The translations under genes were made by a program, and so were the position numbers. This document shows positions 7,415 through 15,855 of a DNA stretch of 19,147 nucleotides, piece after piece (the first letter of the stretch is position 1; the number at the start of each line of letters is the position of its first letter). The notes beneath the pieces are model-generated. The model was not told the DNA's origin. It was given only the letters and a program-made list of their open reading frames with translations, and ran no database searches. The stretch comes from CAJXUU01 sp963975265 (GTDB lineage: Bacteria > Bacteroidota > Bacteroidia > Chitinophagales > Saprospiraceae), in NCBI GenBank assembly GCA_963975265.1, contig CAXBGT010000108.1:1-19147 (forward strand). The letters run 5' to 3'.

Positions 7415-7501
7415 ATGATACAATACCTTCAATATGCCATTGGCGAAATTATCCTTGAAGTCATTGGAATTTTATTAGCGTTACAGTTACTATTTACTTG
7501 A
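7415..7501 (+). pseudogene. DUF6090 family N-terminal stub
   Basis: A 28-codon frame from ATG 7415 to TGA 7499-7501 reads YAIGEIILEVIGILLALQL, very close to the signature first membrane helix of DUF6090 proteins (typically YAIGEIxLVVIGILIALQINNWNE). The conserved continuation INNWNE is replaced by LFT and a stop, so the gene is broken after its first helix. It starts 30 nt after structured repeat copy 2, the same placement that GH65 has after copy 1. DUF6090 function is unknown; they are small single-helix membrane proteins common in Bacteroidota. Confidence 0.6.
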
Positions 7502-7588
7502 TGAAAGGCCGTACATCTTCACTAAACTAGCGTAGCTCGGGCATCAATAAATCGATATCTATTGTCTAAATAAACAAAGTCTGAATTT

Positions 7589-7607
7589 TATTCCTACATT
7601 AGGAATA
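7589..7607 (+). promoter_or_regulatory. Perfect inverted repeat upstream of the esterase gene (operator-like)
   Basis: TATTCCTA and TAGGAATA are exact reverse complements separated by CAT, ending 19 nt before the ATG at 7627. Position and symmetry fit a dimeric repressor site; a short hairpin in the 5' leader is the other reading. No regulator gene is nearby. Confidence 0.35.
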
Positions 7608-7626
7608 GATATCTAAATCAGTAATT

Positions 7627-9393
7627 ATGACAACAAAAGTATTTATCGGATTCTTAGCTGCTATATTCCTCTCTTGCTATCCAAAAACAACTGAGGCCAT
7701 GAATAAAGAAATGGCGATTGCTCCTCAGCAACCAGGCGAGAAATCTATCAATATTGGTTACCCAAGCAATCATTATGATGAAGTTTTAGATGGCAGATTG
7801 GTTCTATTGATCTCATCTCATAATGATTTGGATCTCAGATTTCAATTGAGTGATAATGTAAATTCTTGCCAAGCATTTGGAATGGATGTAGAAAGTTGGA
7901 ATCCCAACACTTCACAGACTTTTGATTTATCATCATTTGGCTATCCTATCCAAAATTTTAATGATATACCTACTGGAGAGTATTTTATTCAGGTATTGTT
8001 TCACAAGTATGAGATATTTAATCGGTCAGATGGACATGTTGTAAAACTACCGATGGACAGAGGTGAAGGTCAGCAATGGAATCGTGCTCCTGGTAACGTC
8101 TATTCGACTACTCAAAAAATAAACATCAACGGAGATATGATGGGAGCACTCAGCATCTCAATGGATCAAATCATACCGCCAATCGAAGAGCCAAAAGATA
8201 CTAAGTACATTAAGCATATAAAGATGAAGAGCAAAATGCTTAGTGATTTTTGGGGCAGAGACATCTATTTAGGTGCTCATGTTTTACTACCAGAAGGTTT
8301 CGATGAACACCCTGACGTTAGATATCCTGTTGCAATAATGCACGGTCATTTCCCTAGAGATTTTGGTGGTTTCAGAACTACGCCACCAGATCCCAATTTG
8401 AAAGCAGAATATAGTTCTAGATTTAAGATAGATGGTTACAATCGTATCGAGGAACAAGAAGCATACAATTTTTACAAGGAATGGACAGGAGCTGACTTTC
8501 CTCGAGTACTTGCCGTTAAGATTCAGCACCCTACGCAATATTATGATGACTCTTATGCTGTGAACTCAGAGGCTCAGGGACCTTACGGAGATGCGCTCAC
8601 ATATGAACTTATACCATACATCGAGAAGATGTTTAGAGGAATCGGTGAAGGTTGGTCGAGATTTGTCTATGGAGGATCTACAGGAGGTTGGGAAGCACTA
8701 GCCGTACAAGTCAAGTACCCCAAGGAATACGGTATGTGCTTCGCCGCATGTCCTGACCCAATAGATTTCAGAGCATACTGTCTTGTAAATATATATGAGG
8801 ACGAAAATGCTTATTATAAAAAAGGACAATTTAGAAAAACTATGGTCGCTGGCCATAGGGACAATCTCGGTAATGTAGATGCTATGCTTAAAGATATGAA
8901 CTATCGTGAGATAGTCCTCGGTAGCAAAGGTAGATCTGGGCAACAATGGGATATTTGGGAAGCCACCTACTCTCCAATCGACGATGAAGGATATCCAAGA
9001 CGAATCTGGGATAAAGTAACAGGTAAAATAGATAAAGAGGTAGCGGCATATTGGAAAGATAATTATGACCTAGCCTATATCATGAAACGAGATTGGAATA
9101 AACATGGTAAAGACTGGGAAAATAAAATCCATCTCTACTGTGGAGATATGGATAACTACTATCTAAACAATGCGGTTTATCTGGCAGAAGAAATATTACA
9201 AGAAACCTCTGCTCCCTACTACAACGGCGAAGTAGATTACGGCGATAGAGCTGAGCACTGTTGGAATGGTGATCACGAAAATGGAAATCATCTAACAAGG
9301 TTAAGGTACCATAGTATGTTTGTTAAGAAGTATGCTGCGAAGGTTGAGACCATAGCGCCTCAGGGCTCGGATCTTGTAGGATGGAGGTATTAG
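7627..9393 (+). CDS. Secreted alpha/beta-hydrolase, putative esterase
   Basis: Probable serine esterase acting outside the cytoplasm; substrate unknown. The N-terminus is a hydrophobic signal ending FLSC (Cys17), compatible with a lipoprotein anchor, although the -3 residue is Phe. Residues ~40-190 look like a beta-rich N-terminal domain. The alpha/beta-hydrolase domain covers about 200-580: strand VRYPVAIMHGHFP, the nucleophile elbow GGSTGG with Ser351, a likely acid in GDMDN (Asp507 or Asp509), and His544 in AEHCWNGDH. This order (Ser, Asp, His) is that of Esterase-D-like hydrolases. The protein is long (588 aa) compared with simple esterases. The gene stands alone on the plus strand and converges on the minus-strand adhesin gene with 263 bp between. 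Carbohydrate-ester deacylation is a guess from the GH neighbours. Confidence 0.75.
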   Translation: MTTKVFIGFLAAIFLSCYPKTTEAMNKEMAIAPQQPGEKSINIGYPSNHYDEVLDGRLVLLISSHNDLDLRFQLSDNVNSCQAFGMDVESWNPNTSQTFDLSSFGYPIQNFNDIPTGEYFIQVLFHKYEIFNRSDGHVVKLPMDRGEGQQWNRAPGNVYSTTQKININGDMMGALSISMDQIIPPIEEPKDTKYIKHIKMKSKMLSDFWGRDIYLGAHVLLPEGFDEHPDVRYPVAIMHGHFPRDFGGFRTTPPDPNLKAEYSSRFKIDGYNRIEEQEAYNFYKEWTGADFPRVLAVKIQHPTQYYDDSYAVNSEAQGPYGDALTYELIPYIEKMFRGIGEGWSRFVYGGSTGGWEALAVQVKYPKEYGMCFAACPDPIDFRAYCLVNIYEDENAYYKKGQFRKTMVAGHRDNLGNVDAMLKDMNYREIVLGSKGRSGQQWDIWEATYSPIDDEGYPRRIWDKVTGKIDKEVAAYWKDNYDLAYIMKRDWNKHGKDWENKIHLYCGDMDNYYLNNAVYLAEEILQETSAPYYNGEVDYGDRAEHCWNGDHENGNHLTRLRYHSMFVKKYAAKVETIAPQGSDLVGWRY

Positions 9394-9498
9394 CAAGTAG
9401 GAAAGTCTTTATTGAAAAGCCAGCACATGATATCTAGCAACAAATGACTAAAATCAACTGCGTCTTATAAATGGCAGCAGGTACAATCTTGAGAGAAC

Positions 9499-9633
9499 CT
9501 ATTCTACAGCAGTTCCTTGTAGTTGAGTCCCCTTAGATTCGTATATTCTCCAAACGGAAAACAGAAATCCAAATATTATAGCACAAACAATAAAAGGTAT
9601 CTCACCATGTATTTTAGTAATTTTTAGGTCATT
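9499..9633 (-). pseudogene. Possible tail of a small membrane protein (startless)
   Basis: On the minus strand, between a TAG at 9634-9636 and a TAG at 9499-9501, a 44-codon frame reads as a membrane segment with a soluble tail (GEIPFIVCAIIFGFLFSVW, then RIYESKGTQLQ). There is no ATG. It lies just downstream of the adhesin stop codon. It could be a fragment of a membrane protein gene or chance. Confidence 0.2.
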
Positions 9634-9656
9634 CTAATCGTCATTTTCAGCACCAA

Positions 9657-12600
9657 TCAATCCACCAATAACACTTTCCTACTCACCAGGATCTCCCCAT
9701 CACGCTCTATAGAGATAAAATAAAAACCTTCATTCTTATCACTTAAATCTATTCTTGAATGCGCCGTTTCAATATCTCCATTCTGGACAATTTGGCCTAA
9801 TGTATTTTTGATAAGGTATCTATCATTATATTCAAAATCAGTGTATGAAATTGTCATCTTCCCGTTACTGGGATTTGGATAGATTTGTATTTCTGGAGCC
9901 GACGGTGAGACGATCTTGAAAGGCAGTCTCGTAGAAGATGTTCTGCTACTGGTATTAGAACCATTTGACTCAAAACCTGGAGAAAATGCTCCGCACTGAT
10001 AATCATAACAAAGAATATCAGAACAATCACCTTCCACATACATCTCAAGACATTCAAACTCACCACTTGTGAAATCTTCAATAGAGATAGGAATATCTAG
10101 GCAATACAATTGATTGAAATCGCCAGTAATAACCTCCTCGTAGATCAATTTAGAATCTGAATCATTTGTCATAGCCAAAGTCATATAGTACGACTCTAGC
10201 GTGCAGTCATCTTGTACCACATCAGTCAAGTTGAGACAATAATTAACATAAACATACGCTTCAGTCCCATAAAAAATACCTACACAGTCGATCAGACAAT
10301 CAAAATCTACATTACAAGATCTGTATGGAAGTAGATACTCTATACAGTAAATTTCAATACCCATTTCATCACAAAAATCAAAACGTATGTATGCCCCATT
10401 TTCTTCAAATTCATGGATGTTATCAATAAATATGTTCGCAGAGTAATCAATATAAAGTGTTCCGTCAGAGTTGACGATGGTTTCAAAATTGAGAATGTCA
10501 ATGTGCCCATTACTCATAGAGGCTATCAAACTGTCACGGCACAGAAATGCTGGCGAATTAGTAGAAATGTGACCTTCATAATAGTATTTTGGTCCTCCAT
10601 TTTGTTCAGAAACAACACATTCATAGACAGTAAATCCACAATCTGAGCTAAAAATATCAATCGTATCGCACAAGACGTCTTCATCCTCTACTATGATAAT
10701 ACATTGGATAATATCTAGGGGAATTTGCCCAGAGCTATATTCGCAATCACTAGCAACCACTTTAAGTTCTAGGTAGTCATACATTTCATCATTCACGATC
10801 AACTCAGGAATAGTACCTGATGATGCGGCTACCGTATATTCTAATCCGGTTGAATCAATAGATGACCAAGACCATTCGATAAATGATTGTTCATTTCCAG
10901 GAATAACAAACTGCAGACTATCCAAGTCTTCTCGACATGCTTGAAAACAGATATCCGTTAGATAGTCAAAGTTAACCTTGTTGTCTATAATATTAACCGT
11001 TCTGCTTGAGGCACAGCTATTTTCGTCGGTGTATCTAGCATAGTACAATCCTGGAGTTGATGTGTTAAAGGTATTAGAAACTTCATTGATTCCAATTCCT
11101 GTCCAGTTTACTTCGGGATAATTTGTGACTGTCAGTTCAGCAATAAGAGGATCACAGAATGTTATTACAGATGTCACATTGGGAAGCTCTGGTTGAGGGT
11201 GAACGATTATTGTTTTAGAAATAGAGTCACATATTGTATTCGTGCTGATCAATGTAGAAACAACAAGAACATTGTATTGCCCTGGTTCGGTAATAGCGAT
11301 ACTCCCACCCATGGACGTAGAGTCTCCATTAAGATACCAAGTATATATGAATTGATCATTTGCGGAGATGAAAGCATTCGCTATGCCACAATTTTCTTCT
11401 TTTACAAATATGCCACGACTGAATGATTCATTGATACTAGCATTATTCAACACTGAAATGCTTGTACATCCATGATTATCTGTTACGGTGACTACATAAT
11501 TTCCAGATTCTGTTACGATAATGGTAGACGTATCCCCTGCTTCAAAAACACTCCATTCATATGATACGATAACAGATTTATTGTTTTCTATGTAAGTGAG
11601 TGGCGCTTCGGAGTCACACGGAGCATTGGTGAAGTCTATCTCGCCATCAATGAGGTTCTCAAATGATTCTATCATTATTGTATCGGATGCTGTACACCCG
11701 AGATCATTAGTAACAATAACACTAATAGACTGTGCATCAGTATTATCATATCCTTTTTCCGTTGTCACTAAAGTACTTCCTGAACCATCACCAAAGTCCC
11801 AAAGGATAGATTGAACTGACATTGGGTCAAGGTCAATAGTAAATTCCCACAATTCATTTTCACAGGTACCATTTGGCAATATGATTTGCGGGTCAAATGG
11901 GGGTGGAGATTTAATAATTGTATCTCTTGTGCAGCAATATAACCCGTCTAATGTGCATTGTGTTAGTGAGATAGCAATGTCCTCTTCCGCCTGAATATCC
12001 AAAACTTCAACTACTTCTCCACTATATGCCAATCCATTTATTGTCCAAGCTAAAGTATATTCATCTTCGGGTGGTGATGTAGGATACCGTCTATTAGTCA
12101 AGGTGATGTCAAAATTTAGATTATCATTACACACGTAGGTTCGATCAACTTGAGGGTAGAATAGTGGAAAGTTTTCACCATCCTGTATAAAGTCACAGAT
12201 AGTATCTTGAAACGTCCCATCATCTAGCCTAATTTGACCATCACAAAGTACACGTAGAGCAACATCTCCGACGGTAAGGTCATCCGTAAGGTACAATGAG
12301 TCTTGAGTAAGATCCGCTTCACCATTAATAGGAATAGAGGTGATGGTGTCTCCTTGAGCAATCCTCCATTCTGCATACAGCACTGTACTGAAATCCAACG
12401 AACCGCCAAATGAGATAAGGTTACATTCGTGTCTTATGATGTAATCTATGGATGCTACCACCTCTTCTTTACATTCACATTTAATCGGTGGCGGATCGCA
12501 GGTGAAATTAAGTGGTATCCCTTTGGAGATCACACACCCGTTTGGTGAAGTAATAATTAGGTTTAATGTAGTATCATTTAATATCATTTCTCTTGTGACT

Positions 12601-13961
12601 AAGCAGCTATAGAGTTTTATGTTGCCAAATCCTTGCTTTAGAGTATCTCCATCTAAAATCCAAGTGTAATAATGTTGTCCATCTTGAAGATCTGGGGATG
12701 CTGATATCGTTTCAAAAGAATCTTGAGGGCACTGAACTAATGAACCAGTATATTCGAATTCAAATAGGGGTGCTGGATCTACATAAATCGTTATGGTCGT
12801 ATCTGAAAGTCCTGGGCAGTCATTAGGATTTAATATTTTGATTTGTACATCAACCCATCCTGCCTCATTGAAAGTGTAGAAGTACCATGGTCTATCATCT
12901 GCAACTAATTCTCCATTAATAAAATATTCAATGATATCATAATTACTTAAATTTTCTACTTCGATTTTTAATCTAGTACTTTGGCAAATTTTATCTGGTA
13001 GATTTATTATGGGTTGGAATGGAGCAAATATTACTACTAATTCTGCTGCCATCTCTTGACCACATATTTCCGTTATATAACTCAAAGTAGCACTTCCAAC
13101 ACCAGGGGCATAGTGCCACTGTATAGTAATACTGTCAGAGTTTTCACCGTCAATAATTGTTCCCATGTAAGGAGGTTCTATTGACCAGTCGTACGCACCA
13201 GGAATGGACATTTTGTAAGTTGATACAGCATCATAACAAACGGTTTCCTCCCCTGTGATGGAGAGAGAATTGGGATCGATGACGTTTATACTGTATAGAA
13301 AATCATCAGATTCACAAATTTGTCCAGGAGAGGATTCAGTACTCCGTTTCACTCTAATCAAATATGGAGCTCCGCCCTCCAGCCATGTGACAGTTATTTC
13401 TTGAGCTGTAATTTCTGTGAACATTCCATTTTGAAATACCTCCCAAATTACCAAATCATTTGCACCAAGATCCAATAATGAATAGGAGTAAGCTTCACCG
13501 ACACACACAGAAAGTGGTCCAGTTAATATAATCTCTGGAGATTCGATTACCTCAAATGCCAATGCTGACTCACATGTAAAATCAAGAGAAGGAATAGCTG
13601 CGGTAACGGTATAAATGCCACCACTAGGAAATCCAAATGCTAGAAAACTACTTAAGCCAGATTTAAGCTCTTCTTTAAAATAAGTACCTTCTTCATTTGT
13701 GATAGTCCATAATATGTCTTCATCAGTCTTTGGTAGAAACTCTACCTTAAATAAATCTTCACGGCATAGTTTATCATTGTAAATAAAATTAAATCTTCTG
13801 ATTTTTTGAGAAGTAGAAACTTCGCAGTCTCTGTTTTCTATGAATGCGGTTGCTTTTAAGTTGAATTCTCCTACAAAAGAAAAGATCTCGACAGTGAATT
13901 TCCCATAGATAGTCTGCACCAGGAATATAGTCAGTAGAATATATGAATGCTCCATTATCAC
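9657..13961 (-). CDS. Giant T9SS-secreted Ig/PKD surface protein, C-terminal part (downstream of frameshift)
   Basis: This frame continues the protein begun at 15183; the first ~22 codons (13961 to about 13900) are out-of-frame sequence, so the listed ATG is not a true start. True coding begins near 13900 with VEIFSFVGEFNLKATAF. The body is a series of Ig-like/PKD-like modules with regularly spaced Cys and patterns such as TITIYVDP, WDFGDG (a PKD signature, about 11780-11805) and ESGNYVVTVTDNHGC. The C-terminal ~75 residues (QIYPNPSNGKMTISY to KVLLVD) are a type-A T9SS sorting domain, which directs outer-membrane passage and surface attachment or release. Likely roles are adhesion or large structural surface protein; no catalytic domain is visible. 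Joined to the upstream part, the protein would be about 1840 residues. Confidence 0.85.
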   Translation of the reverse strand: MIMEHSYILLTIFLVQTIYGKFTVEIFSFVGEFNLKATAFIENRDCEVSTSQKIRRFNFIYNDKLCREDLFKVEFLPKTDEDILWTITNEEGTYFKEELKSGLSSFLAFGFPSGGIYTVTAAIPSLDFTCESALAFEVIESPEIILTGPLSVCVGEAYSYSLLDLGANDLVIWEVFQNGMFTEITAQEITVTWLEGGAPYLIRVKRSTESSPGQICESDDFLYSINVIDPNSLSITGEETVCYDAVSTYKMSIPGAYDWSIEPPYMGTIIDGENSDSITIQWHYAPGVGSATLSYITEICGQEMAAELVVIFAPFQPIINLPDKICQSTRLKIEVENLSNYDIIEYFINGELVADDRPWYFYTFNEAGWVDVQIKILNPNDCPGLSDTTITIYVDPAPLFEFEYTGSLVQCPQDSFETISASPDLQDGQHYYTWILDGDTLKQGFGNIKLYSCLVTREMILNDTTLNLIITSPNGCVISKGIPLNFTCDPPPIKCECKEEVVASIDYIIRHECNLISFGGSLDFSTVLYAEWRIAQGDTITSIPINGEADLTQDSLYLTDDLTVGDVALRVLCDGQIRLDDGTFQDTICDFIQDGENFPLFYPQVDRTYVCNDNLNFDITLTNRRYPTSPPEDEYTLAWTINGLAYSGEVVEVLDIQAEEDIAISLTQCTLDGLYCCTRDTIIKSPPPFDPQIILPNGTCENELWEFTIDLDPMSVQSILWDFGDGSGSTLVTTEKGYDNTDAQSISVIVTNDLGCTASDTIMIESFENLIDGEIDFTNAPCDSEAPLTYIENNKSVIVSYEWSVFEAGDTSTIIVTESGNYVVTVTDNHGCTSISVLNNASINESFSRGIFVKEENCGIANAFISANDQFIYTWYLNGDSTSMGGSIAITEPGQYNVLVVSTLISTNTICDSISKTIIVHPQPELPNVTSVITFCDPLIAELTVTNYPEVNWTGIGINEVSNTFNTSTPGLYYARYTDENSCASSRTVNIIDNKVNFDYLTDICFQACREDLDSLQFVIPGNEQSFIEWSWSSIDSTGLEYTVAASSGTIPELIVNDEMYDYLELKVVASDCEYSSGQIPLDIIQCIIIVEDEDVLCDTIDIFSSDCGFTVYECVVSEQNGGPKYYYEGHISTNSPAFLCRDSLIASMSNGHIDILNFETIVNSDGTLYIDYSANIFIDNIHEFEENGAYIRFDFCDEMGIEIYCIEYLLPYRSCNVDFDCLIDCVGIFYGTEAYVYVNYCLNLTDVVQDDCTLESYYMTLAMTNDSDSKLIYEEVITGDFNQLYCLDIPISIEDFTSGEFECLEMYVEGDCSDILCYDYQCGAFSPGFESNGSNTSSRTSSTRLPFKIVSPSAPEIQIYPNPSNGKMTISYTDFEYNDRYLIKNTLGQIVQNGDIETAHSRIDLSDKNEGFYFISIERDGEILVSRKVLLVD

Positions 13962-15183
13962 AGAGATCTAATGCGCCATCGATTGTTATTTCAGAGGGAA
14001 AAAGTGTTATTTTTCTTGATAGTTGTTGACAGACATCTGTCTCACAGTCATTAACAAAAAGGAGTAATTCCGTTTCGGTATAGACGGGTACTTCATTCCA
14101 TTTGATGGTGATTATGGAGTCTTCTAGGTTGACCAATGTTCCTAAGTTGGGATCAAAAACCCAATTGTAATTTGCACAGTTTATTGGAGCTCGGTAGGTG
14201 ATTTTATTTTCGAAGCACAATTGTCCATTACATGATATACTTAAGCTAGGTGAGTCAGAAATAGTGATAACAGTTGAAGTTACAGGAGAAGTACAACTAG
14301 TGTTACTCGTTAAAGTGTATTCCTGTGAAACCAAGTATTCACCTGGGAAATCAAAAGAAAAACTAAAATCTTCTCCGTAGTAATTCCAAACAAGAGTATC
14401 GTATGAAACTGTCCAATGATACGTCACATTTTCCAGTACTTCGGTTGTGTTTTTAAATCCTATTTCTGAGCCCAAACAATAGGTTATATCTTCTTCATCA
14501 ACAATTTCAAATTTAGGAGAATCAACGATTTCTATGATACTGAGTATTACACAATCTTCGACAAAACAAGCGGAATCCGCCTTGAGTACTACTTGACAAA
14601 GCGTATATTCACCTAATGAATCAATAGCGAGGGTTGTAGTTATAGATTGAAAGTTTCCTGAAGTAAATCCTTCTTGAGGGAGATCAACAGATTGTCCATT
14701 GATTGTCCATGCTTGAGAACAATCGGGACAATTGAGCAAAATGTCAAAATCAATATCAATAGCTTCACATGCGACTTGATCTCCGAGATAATCACTAACC
14801 ATGCCTAAAGCCGTGATGGGTTCACCACCAAAAACCATCACATTTTGGTTGCAAACGTCAACAACAGTAGCATTTTGGTAGAATTGGATTACTATTTCGG
14901 CATTTCCTTGCTCTAGAAATATAATTTCAGCGGATGCATCTGTTTTGTTTTGGATAAGAGCGGGAATATTAATAGTTCCTGTTTGATTGAAAGCACTGAC
15001 TTTTACACTATTAAATGGTGCATCTGAATTATAGGATATAAAGATTTTTTCAAACGGACATACGATAGAATTGGCTTCCAAATTACATTGAGCTTGGACA
15101 GTTGTACTACTAAATAAGAAGGACATCGATCCTAAAAGAAAAAGTATTGTGTTTTTCATTCTCATCATTTTATACGAAGCCAA
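13789..15183 (-). CDS. Giant T9SS-secreted Ig/PKD surface protein, N-terminal part (frameshifted)
   Basis: Five-prime half of the same surface-protein gene. The best start is one of the clustered Met codons; MKNTILFLLGSMSFLFSS (Met9, near 15159) gives a normal signal peptide ending VQA|Q, while the upstream ATG 15183 adds eight residues. Downstream are Cys-rich Ig-like modules (WTINGQSVDLP, VTYHWTVSYDTLVWNYYG, YNWVFDPNLGTL, GADYLWEI). After WEI, near 13895-13905, this frame degenerates into basic low-sense sequence and stops at 13789, whereas the adjacent frame continues sensibly. One extra base (or two missing) around GGGAAATTCAC explains it. A sequencing error, a recent pseudogene or a programmed shift are all possible; there is no obvious slippery heptamer. 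Confidence 0.8.
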   Translation of the reverse strand: MASYKMMRMKNTILFLLGSMSFLFSSTTVQAQCNLEANSIVCPFEKIFISYNSDAPFNSVKVSAFNQTGTINIPALIQNKTDASAEIIFLEQGNAEIVIQFYQNATVVDVCNQNVMVFGGEPITALGMVSDYLGDQVACEAIDIDFDILLNCPDCSQAWTINGQSVDLPQEGFTSGNFQSITTTLAIDSLGEYTLCQVVLKADSACFVEDCVILSIIEIVDSPKFEIVDEEDITYCLGSEIGFKNTTEVLENVTYHWTVSYDTLVWNYYGEDFSFSFDFPGEYLVSQEYTLTSNTSCTSPVTSTVITISDSPSLSISCNGQLCFENKITYRAPINCANYNWVFDPNLGTLVNLEDSIITIKWNEVPVYTETELLLFVNDCETDVCQQLSRKITLFPSEITIDGALDLCDNGAFIYSTDYIPGADYLWEIHCRDLFFCRRIQLKSNRIHRKQRLRSFYFSKNQKI

Positions 15184-15408
15184 CTATCAATTACTTCATG
15201 ATTTATATAGATATAATGCACATAATGTTCAGTACGCTACAAAAAATAGTGGAAAAACTTATCAAATATGTAATTGCATCGATTGTGTAATATAAGGAAG
15301 GAAAATGAAAAGCGGAATTTTTGGTTTATTTTCAATTGTAGAATAGAATAGAAGAAGTAGATATTTAAAGCTATTCTATACTTTCTATGCCGTTTTAGAA
15401 TGAAAAAC

Positions 15409-15534
15409 CTATTTCTTTATTTGGGGAATGGCCGATAAGTTGGTAATGTTTTTATTCTCAAAATTTAATTCGGAACAAAATGTTTGTATCCCATTGGTAA
15501 CTAGCAGATATGGAGCACGAAGTTCAATATTGTA
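15409..15534 (-). pseudogene. Out-of-frame C-terminus of the HsdR_N-like nuclease
   Basis: Directly after the premature stop of the nuclease ORF, another frame reads YNIELRAPYLLVTNG, then FCSELNFENKN and ends IPQIKK at the TAG 15409-15411. YLLVTNG is a conserved feature of the C-terminal half of Bacteroidota HsdR_N proteins (commonly YNxxLxAxYLxVTNG). Joining it to the upstream frame restores about 150 residues, the usual family length. At the join (15532-15537) the expected DQIxxYN is reduced, consistent with loss of 7 nt. Confidence 0.7.
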
Positions 15535-15851
15535 ATCTGATCAAAAGTATCTTGTGAAATGGGAACCGTGTGCGATTTACATTCTACTAGTAAATATGGA
15601 AGAAACTTTTGATCAAACACAACTACATCAAATCTTCGTCTTAGACCATTAACGTTTAGTCCTTTTTCAACCTGAATTTTTTCTTTTGGATAGCCAATTT
15701 TAATAAGATGCAGGATCAGAAGTTGTCGAACAAGCTCTTCTGGCTGAAGGACAATGTACTTCTTCCTTATTAGATCAAAAATAAAAATTGAATTTCCTTC
15801 TTTTTTGATCTTAAGTTGATCTTTATATTGATGTAGATTAATGTCTATCAT
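15501..15851 (-). CDS. HsdR N-terminal-like PD-(D/E)XK nuclease (C-terminally frameshifted)
   Basis: Small nuclease of the type I restriction enzyme R-subunit N-terminal family (HSDR_N_2). The family pattern is clear: IFDLIRKKYIVLQPEELVRQ at 24-43, VEKGL at 61-65, then the PD-(D/E)XK core Asp75 (RRRFDVVVFD) and Glu90-Cys-Lys92 (LLVECKS). The family is normally about 150 aa; this frame ends after DQITILNFVLHIC at 116 because of a deletion, and its tail continues out of frame to 15409. All visible catalytic residues are retained, so a shortened active protein cannot be excluded. It begins 4 nt after the stop of the 801-aa gene, on the same strand, so the two are almost surely co-transcribed. 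Its DNA target and role are unknown. Confidence 0.82.
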   Translation of the reverse strand: MIDINLHQYKDQLKIKKEGNSIFIFDLIRKKYIVLQPEELVRQLLILHLIKIGYPKEKIQVEKGLNVNGLRRRFDVVVFDQKFLPYLLVECKSHTVPISQDTFDQITILNFVLHIC

Positions 15852-15855
15852 GCAC

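Larger units (their letters stand above)
7179..7626. other. Intergenic region: repeat copy 2, DUF6090 stub, operator-like palindrome
   Basis: About 450 bp that hold, in order, the second structured repeat (7241-7385), a 28-codon DUF6090-like fragment (7415-7501) and a perfect 8-bp inverted repeat (7589-7607) close to the next gene. The 7502-7588 interval shows nothing recognisable. Confidence 0.6.

Noticed and set aside
15184..15408. Promoter search upstream of the adhesin gene
   Set aside because: No TAnnTTTG on the minus strand; the nearest match (CAAA run at 15240) is off by a base.
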